From contig JAJXXN010000208.1 in the NCBI GenBank assembly GCA_021781075.1, positions 1 to 9,901 on the forward strand: a DNA stretch of 9,901 nt, given 5' to 3'. Source of the stretch: Acidobacteriota bacterium. GTDB taxonomy: Bacteria > Acidobacteriota > Terriglobia > Terriglobales > Acidobacteriaceae. The position numbers and the translations under genes were made by a program. Position 1 is the stretch's first letter. Each line of letters starts with the position of its first letter. Below the pieces are notes generated by a model, which ran no database searches, was not told the origin of the DNA, and worked only from the letters and a program-made list of their open reading frames with translations. This document shows, piece after piece, positions 6,307 through 9,901 of this stretch.

Positions 6307-7491
6307 ATGCCAGTTGATGCAAAGTTGAATTTGTACCCATTCCGGTTGACCGAGGAGCAGGAACAACTGCGCAAGGAGATCCGCGATTTTGCCGCGCGTG
6401 AAATCGCGCCGCACGTCATGGAATGGGACGAGGCCGGCGAGTTTCCGCTCAAAACGGTGAAGAAGCTTGGCGAGATGGGTTTGCTCGGTGTGATCTTCCC
6501 GCAGGAGTACGGCGGCGCGGGAATGGGCTATGTGGACTATGTGCTCGCCATTGAGGAGCTTTCCGCCGTGGATGGTTCGGTGGGCATCACCGTTGCCGCG
6601 CACAACTCGCTCGGCACAAACCATATTTTCATAGCCGGCAATGAGGCGCAGCGGCGCAAGTACATCCCCAGGCTCGCAAGCGGCGAGTGGATAGCCGCGT
6701 GGGGGCTGACCGAGCCCGGCTCCGGCTCCGACGCCAGCGGGGCCAAGACCACCGCTGTGCGCAAAGGCGACCGGTACATTTTGAACGGCAGCAAGATTTT
6801 CATCACCAATGGCCACTACGCGGATGCGACGGTGGTGATTGCCGTGACGGACAAAACCAAGGGCACGCATGGCCTTTCCGCCTTTGTGGTTGAGAAGGGC
6901 ACCAAGGGATTCCGCGCGGGAAAAAAGGAAAACAAGCTGGGCCTGCGTGCCAGCAACACCAGCGAGCTGATCTTTGAGGACTGCGAGATTCCCGCCGAGA
7001 ACCTGATAGGCAACGAGGGCGAGGGGTTTGTTGATGCGATGCGCGTGCTGGACGGCGGGCGCATCTCCATCGCGGCGCTCTCGCTTGGCATCGCACGCGG
7101 CGCGCTTGACGCCGCGCTGAAGTATGTCAAGGAGCGGCGCCAGTTCGGCAAGGCCATCGCGGAGTTCCAGGGAATCCAGTGGAAACTGGCCGACATGGCC
7201 ACTGAGTTGGACGCCGCGCGCCTGCTTACACAACGCGCCGCCGTGCTCAAGGATGCCGGCCTCAAGATCACCCGCGAATCGGCCATGGCAAAGCTCTTCG
7301 CCAGTGAGGTGGCCTGCAAAATCTGCGAGGAGGGCGTGCAACTCCACGGGGGCTACGGCTTCATCAAGGATTACCCGGCGGAAAAATTTTACCGGGATGT
7401 CAAACTTTGTACCATTGGGGAAGGGACGAGCGAAATTCAACGCATGGTGATTGCCCGCGAAATTCTGAAGGTCCATCCTTCGCGCGGCTGA
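6307..7491 (+). CDS. Acyl-CoA dehydrogenase, probably isovaleryl-CoA or another short branched-chain acyl-CoA
   Basis: A 394-residue FAD-dependent acyl-CoA dehydrogenase of normal family length. It introduces the 2,3-double bond into an acyl-CoA and passes electrons to electron-transfer flavoprotein. The start at 6307 follows AGGGAGG by 4 bases; an in-frame upstream ATG at 6211 lies inside the previous gene and has no such site. Signatures: AWGLTEPGSGSDASG (131-145), the flavin-contacting IFITNG (164-169), ERRQFGKAIAEFQ (276-288), QLHGGYGF (345-352) and GEGTSEIQR (371-379). Glu372 is in the position of the catalytic base of short- and medium-chain dehydrogenases. True isovaleryl-CoA dehydrogenases use a Glu in the LDLER motif instead, and here that motif reads LDGGR (Gly251). 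Context, 25 bases after the carboxyltransferase and 9 before HMG-CoA lyase, still argues for isovaleryl-CoA; 2-methylbutyryl-, isobutyryl- or butyryl-CoA remain possible. Confidence 0.94.
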   Translation: MPVDAKLNLYPFRLTEEQEQLRKEIRDFAAREIAPHVMEWDEAGEFPLKTVKKLGEMGLLGVIFPQEYGGAGMGYVDYVLAIEELSAVDGSVGITVAAHNSLGTNHIFIAGNEAQRRKYIPRLASGEWIAAWGLTEPGSGSDASGAKTTAVRKGDRYILNGSKIFITNGHYADATVVIAVTDKTKGTHGLSAFVVEKGTKGFRAGKKENKLGLRASNTSELIFEDCEIPAENLIGNEGEGFVDAMRVLDGGRISIAALSLGIARGALDAALKYVKERRQFGKAIAEFQGIQWKLADMATELDAARLLTQRAAVLKDAGLKITRESAMAKLFASEVACKICEEGVQLHGGYGFIKDYPAEKFYRDVKLCTIGEGTSEIQRMVIAREILKVHPSRG

Positions 7492-7500
7492 GGAGGAACA

Positions 7501-8367
7501 ATGCCGGAGCCGGTCAAGATCATCGAATGTCCGCGGGATGCCTGGCAGGGCCTGCACAGGCAGATCCCGAGCGAAGCGAAGGCCGAGTATCTTCACTTAT
7601 TGATTGAAGCCGGCTTCAAGCACATCGACGCGGTCAGTTTTGTGTCGCCCGCCGCCGTGCCGCAGATGGCCGACTCCGAGACCGTGCTCAAGCTGCTGCG
7701 CCCGCCCAAAGACGTTGAGATCATCGGCATTGTGGTCAATGAACGTGGCGCGGAACGGGCCATTGAAAGCTGCCGCGTGCAGACGCTCGGCTTTCCTTAT
7801 TCCATCTCCGCGGAGTTCCTCGAGCGCAACCAGCGGCAAAGCCCCGAGAGCGCGCTCGCCACGATTGAGAAGCTGACCGCGCTCGCCGCTGCCTCAGGGT
7901 TGAAGATCATCGCATACGTCTCCATGGCCTTCGGCAATCCATACGGTGAAAAGTGGAGCGCGGCGAAGGTCGGCGCCGCTTGCAAACGACTGGAGTCAAT
8001 CGGCATCCGCCAGATTTCGCTTGCCGATACCGTTGGCGCCGCCACGCCGCAGCGGATCCGTTCCGCCTTTGCCGCGGCGCGCAAGGCGGCAAAACCGGAG
8101 ACGGAAATAGGCGTGCATCTGCACGCAACACCGCGGAATGCCGCGGAGCACATCCAGGCGGCCTATGAGGCTGGGTGCCGATGCTTCGATGCCGCCATCG
8201 GCGGCCTTGGCGGCTGCCCTTTTGCGCAGGATGAGATGGTGGGCAACATTGCAACGGAGGCCGTGCTTGCCACGCTGGCTGAAAGCGGCGCCGAGCTTCC
8301 CAATCTCAGCCTTCCAACAAAGTTGATGGAGCACAGCCGCAGGATGGGCGCTGAATACGCATCCTGA
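7501..8367 (+). CDS. mvaB: Hydroxymethylglutaryl-CoA lyase
   Basis: A 288-residue TIM-barrel lyase of the HMGL-like family that splits HMG-CoA into acetyl-CoA and acetoacetate, the last step unique to leucine breakdown. Residues aligned by eye with the human enzyme: Arg12-Asp13 in ECPRDAWQGL (active-site Arg and metal ligand), SFVSPAAVPQM (46-56), LADTVGAATP (174-183), metal ligands His206 and His208 in VHLHAT, the loop Cys239 in GGLGGCPFAQ (234-243), and Asn249 in GNIATE. Two departures from the classical family are visible: PRDAWQ instead of PRDGLQ and HLHAT instead of HCHDT. These resemble a HMG-CoA lyase branch I recall from Bacteroidota-like bacteria, so function is probably kept. AGGAGG overlaps the stop of the preceding gene and ends 4 bases before this ATG, showing tight translational linkage. 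A citramalate- or homocitrate-synthase role is unlikely given the short length and the GGCPFA loop. Confidence 0.92.
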   Translation: MPEPVKIIECPRDAWQGLHRQIPSEAKAEYLHLLIEAGFKHIDAVSFVSPAAVPQMADSETVLKLLRPPKDVEIIGIVVNERGAERAIESCRVQTLGFPYSISAEFLERNQRQSPESALATIEKLTALAAASGLKIIAYVSMAFGNPYGEKWSAAKVGAACKRLESIGIRQISLADTVGAATPQRIRSAFAAARKAAKPETEIGVHLHATPRNAAEHIQAAYEAGCRCFDAAIGGLGGCPFAQDEMVGNIATEAVLATLAESGAELPNLSLPTKLMEHSRRMGAEYAS

Positions 8368-8380
8368 TCCGGGGACCGGA
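8368..8380 (+). repeat. Short perfect hairpin between HMG-CoA lyase and hydratase genes
   Basis: TCCGG-GGA-CCGGA directly follows the lyase stop codon and lies 6 bases before the ribosome site of the next gene. A 5-bp GC stem with a 3-base loop could tune expression or mRNA decay; the following ATTTCT is too weak to call a terminator. Confidence 0.3.
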
Positions 8381-8386
8381 ATTTCT

Positions 8387-8393
8387 GGGGGGA
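8387..8393 (+). promoter_or_regulatory. Ribosome binding site selecting a TTG start
   Basis: GGGGGGA lies 4 bases before TTG at 8398. The first in-frame ATG (codon 28) would remove the conserved LTLNRPERRNA strand of the crotonase fold, so the TTG is the real start. Confidence 0.7.
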
Positions 8394-8397
8394 AGTT

Positions 8398-9174
8398 TTG
8401 TCCGCATCGTCCATTCAATTCGAGTTCATCAACGAAGTGTACTGGCTCACGCTGAACCGGCCGGAGCGCCGCAACGCCATGACACCGGCAATGCAGCAGG
8501 AGCTGATCGGGGCATTTGAAACAGCCGCCGGCGGCAATGCGCGGGCGCTGGTGCTTGAGGGCGCAGGGGAGGCATTTTGCGCGGGGCTTGACCTCTCAGT
8601 GCTGCAATCCATGCAGGGGAAGAGCGCCGCGGAGCACCGCGGCGATGCGGAACGCATTGCCAAACTTTTCCGCACGCTCCACGAGTTGCCCATACCCACC
8701 ATTGCAGCCGTGCGCGGCCCGGCCATCGCCGGTGGCACGGGGCTTGCCACCATCTGCGATTTCACACTTGCCACGCCCGATGCAAAATTCGGTTATACCG
8801 AGGTGCGCATCGGGTTTGTCCCCGCGCTTGTCTCGGCTTTTCTCGCCTTGCAAATCGGCGACAAGCGCAGCCGCGGTTTGCTTCTCACGGGGCGGCTCTT
8901 CGGCGCCGCTGAAGCCCATGCGCTTGGCCTTGTGAATGAAATCGTCGAGCCGGAAAAGCTCAGGGCCCGCGTGGAGGAATTGCTGACGCAACTTGGCGCC
9001 AACAGCCCGGCCTCGCTGCGCATGACCAAGAAACTCATGGCCGAGCAAAACCGCGCCTGGCTCGACCAGGCGATTGCGCTGGCGATGGAGGCCAACGCAA
9101 CTTCGCGCGAGCATCCTGATTTTCACGAGGGTGTCAGTGCGTTTTTGGAGAAGCGCAAGCCGGCCTGGCGGTGA
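8398..9174 (+). CDS. Enoyl-CoA hydratase/isomerase family, probably methylglutaconyl-CoA hydratase
   Basis: A 258-residue crotonase-superfamily protein starting at TTG. From context it should hydrate 3-methylglutaconyl-CoA to HMG-CoA (the LiuC/AUH role), linking the carboxyltransferase to the lyase. Visible motifs: LTLNRPERRNAM (17-28) for CoA binding, GEAFCAGLDL (57-66) with the first oxyanion-hole residue Ala62, GPAIAGGTGLATICD (107-121) with the second at Gly112, and KFGYTEVRIGFVPALVS (130-146). Of the two catalytic glutamates of rat hydratase, Glu164 is present as Glu135, but the position of Glu144 is Gly115. A single acid is enough in several crotonase enzymes (isomerases, some hydratases/dehydratases), so activity is plausible but its type cannot be fixed from sequence. 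It is the last gene of the operon, 30 bases after the lyase, and ends 6 bases from the end of the convergent CoA-transferase gene. Confidence 0.9.
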   Translation: MSASSIQFEFINEVYWLTLNRPERRNAMTPAMQQELIGAFETAAGGNARALVLEGAGEAFCAGLDLSVLQSMQGKSAAEHRGDAERIAKLFRTLHELPIPTIAAVRGPAIAGGTGLATICDFTLATPDAKFGYTEVRIGFVPALVSAFLALQIGDKRSRGLLLTGRLFGAAEAHALGLVNEIVEPEKLRARVEELLTQLGANSPASLRMTKKLMAEQNRAWLDQAIALAMEANATSREHPDFHEGVSAFLEKRKPAWR

Positions 9175-9180
9175 GGGCGA

Positions 9181-9813
9181 CTACGCAAAGCGCAGTTCCA
9201 CGCCGCTTGCCTTCCGCACCTCGTCGGCCGTGACTCCATCGGCCAGCTCGATCACTTTCAACCCTTGCGGCTCCACATCCAGCACGCACAGGTCGGTGAT
9301 GACGCGGTTGACCACGCGCTTGCCAGTCAGCGGCAGCGAGCACTCGCGCAACAACTTCGGGCTGCCGTCGTTGGCCGTGTGCTCCATCACCACCACGACG
9401 CGCCGCACGCCGGAGACCAGGTCCATCGCCCCGCCCATGCCTTTGACGCGCTTGCCTGGAATCATCCAGTTGGCGAGGTCGCCATGTTCTGAAACCTGCA
9501 TTGCGCCGAGGATGGCAAGGTCAATGTGCCCGCCGCGGATCATGGCGAATGATTCAGCGCTTGAAAAAATCGCCGCGCCGGGCAGCATGGTCACCGTCTC
9601 CTTGCCCGCATTGATCAGGTCCGCGTCGATTTCGTTCCCCAGTGGATACGGTCCTGTTCCCAGCAGCCCGTTCTCCGATTGCAGCGTGACCGCAATCCCT
9701 GCGGGAATGTAATTGGCCACCAGCGTGGGAATCCCGATGCCGAGATTCACATAGTAGCCGTCGCGCAACTCCTTCGCCGCGCGCGCCGCCAACTGCTCCC
9801 GTGTCCAGGCCAT
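9181..9813 (-). CDS. scoB: 3-oxoacid CoA-transferase, subunit B
   Basis: A 210-residue CoA-transferase family I beta subunit, full length for the bacterial two-subunit form. It transfers CoA, typically from succinyl-CoA, onto acetoacetate to give acetoacetyl-CoA. Visible features: NLGIGIPTLVANYI (23-36), the SENGLLG motif (46-52) whose Glu47 matches the glutamate that forms the covalent thioester intermediate, GGHIDLAILGAMQV (94-107), GMGGAMDLV (125-133) and the C-terminal ADGVTADEVRKASG (191-204). The start at 9813 has AAGGAGG 7 bases upstream, inside the end of the A-subunit gene, and the two genes are only 2 bases apart, so they are translated together. It runs toward the leucine operon, whose end product acetoacetate is its substrate. 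Other 3-oxoacids such as 3-oxoadipate are possible but less favoured by context. Confidence 0.95.
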   Translation of the reverse strand: MAWTREQLAARAAKELRDGYYVNLGIGIPTLVANYIPAGIAVTLQSENGLLGTGPYPLGNEIDADLINAGKETVTMLPGAAIFSSAESFAMIRGGHIDLAILGAMQVSEHGDLANWMIPGKRVKGMGGAMDLVSGVRRVVVVMEHTANDGSPKLLRECSLPLTGKRVVNRVITDLCVLDVEPQGLKVIELADGVTADEVRKASGVELRFA

Positions 9814-9815
9814 CG

Positions 9816-9901
9816 CTACGCCTCCTTCCGAATTGTCCGCCGCTCAATGCGCTTCTCGGGCGCGGGGTTGTGCAGAAGCCGCTGCACGTAAATGCCCGGC
9901 G
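9816..9901 (-). CDS. scoA: 3-oxoacid CoA-transferase, subunit A (C-terminal end only)
   Basis: Twenty-seven codons and a TAG stop are visible; the rest lies beyond the window. The reading PGIYVQRLLHN, then PAPEKRIERRTIRKEA, matches the usual end of the A subunit, where GIYVQR is characteristic. The stop at 9816 is 2 bases before the B-subunit ATG, and the B-subunit ribosome site is embedded in the last codons. This tandem A-B order and the close coupling are typical of two-subunit acetoacetate CoA-transferases. Confidence 0.88.
   Translation of the reverse strand, partial: PGIYVQRLLHNPAPEKRIERRTIRKEA

Noticed and set aside
6235..7596. 453-codon minus-strand open frame opposite the acyl-CoA dehydrogenase
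   Set aside because: It is fully antisense to a gene with clear family motifs; its translation has no recognisable motif, and long antisense frames are common in GC-rich coding DNA.
1..9901. Mobile elements, CRISPR arrays, tRNA or rRNA genes
   Set aside because: Reading by eye found no transposase or integrase motifs, no regularly spaced direct repeats, and no tRNA- or rRNA-like segments.

Overview
The window is about 60% G+C bacterial chromosomal DNA. It carries signal peptides, an outer-membrane beta-barrel-type protein and a leucine/acyl-CoA degradation operon, so it comes from a Gram-negative (diderm) heterotroph. The variant motifs in the carboxyltransferase and the HMG-CoA lyase, together with the large Ig-like/barrel surface protein, suggest a member of the Verrucomicrobiota or a neighbouring phylum such as Acidobacteriota. 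That assignment is an inference from protein style, not a marker gene, and I hold it loosely.

Layout. Bases 1-4051 are a minus-strand surface-protein unit: a 1,248-residue exported protein (two IPT/TIG-like domains, further Ig/FN3-like domains, a Pro/Ala linker and a C-terminal barrel ending in Phe), followed 65 bases downstream by the start of a small secreted protein cut by the window edge. Bases 4052-4559 are a divergent intergenic region with several inverted repeats, three of them operator-like and close to the plus-strand operon. Bases 4560-9174 are a tight plus-strand operon of four genes: acyl-CoA carboxylase carboxyltransferase (methylcrotonyl-CoA carboxylase beta type), acyl-CoA dehydrogenase, HMG-CoA lyase and enoyl-CoA hydratase family. 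Bases 9181-9901 are a convergent minus-strand pair encoding the two subunits of 3-oxoacid CoA-transferase, the A subunit cut by the window end.

How the genes work together. The plus-strand genes match the lower leucine pathway (the liu pathway): isovaleryl-CoA is oxidised to 3-methylcrotonyl-CoA, carboxylated to 3-methylglutaconyl-CoA, hydrated to HMG-CoA, and cleaved to acetyl-CoA and acetoacetate. The CoA-transferase on the opposite strand activates acetoacetate to acetoacetyl-CoA, finishing the route. The biotin carboxylase/biotin-carrier (alpha) subunit needed by the carboxyltransferase is not in the window, and no regulator gene is present either.

Most of the window is recognisable metabolism. 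The least explained parts are the modular surface protein with its small secreted neighbour, the cluster of perfect and near-perfect dyads in the divergent region, and the non-standard active-site residues in several of the leucine-pathway enzymes.
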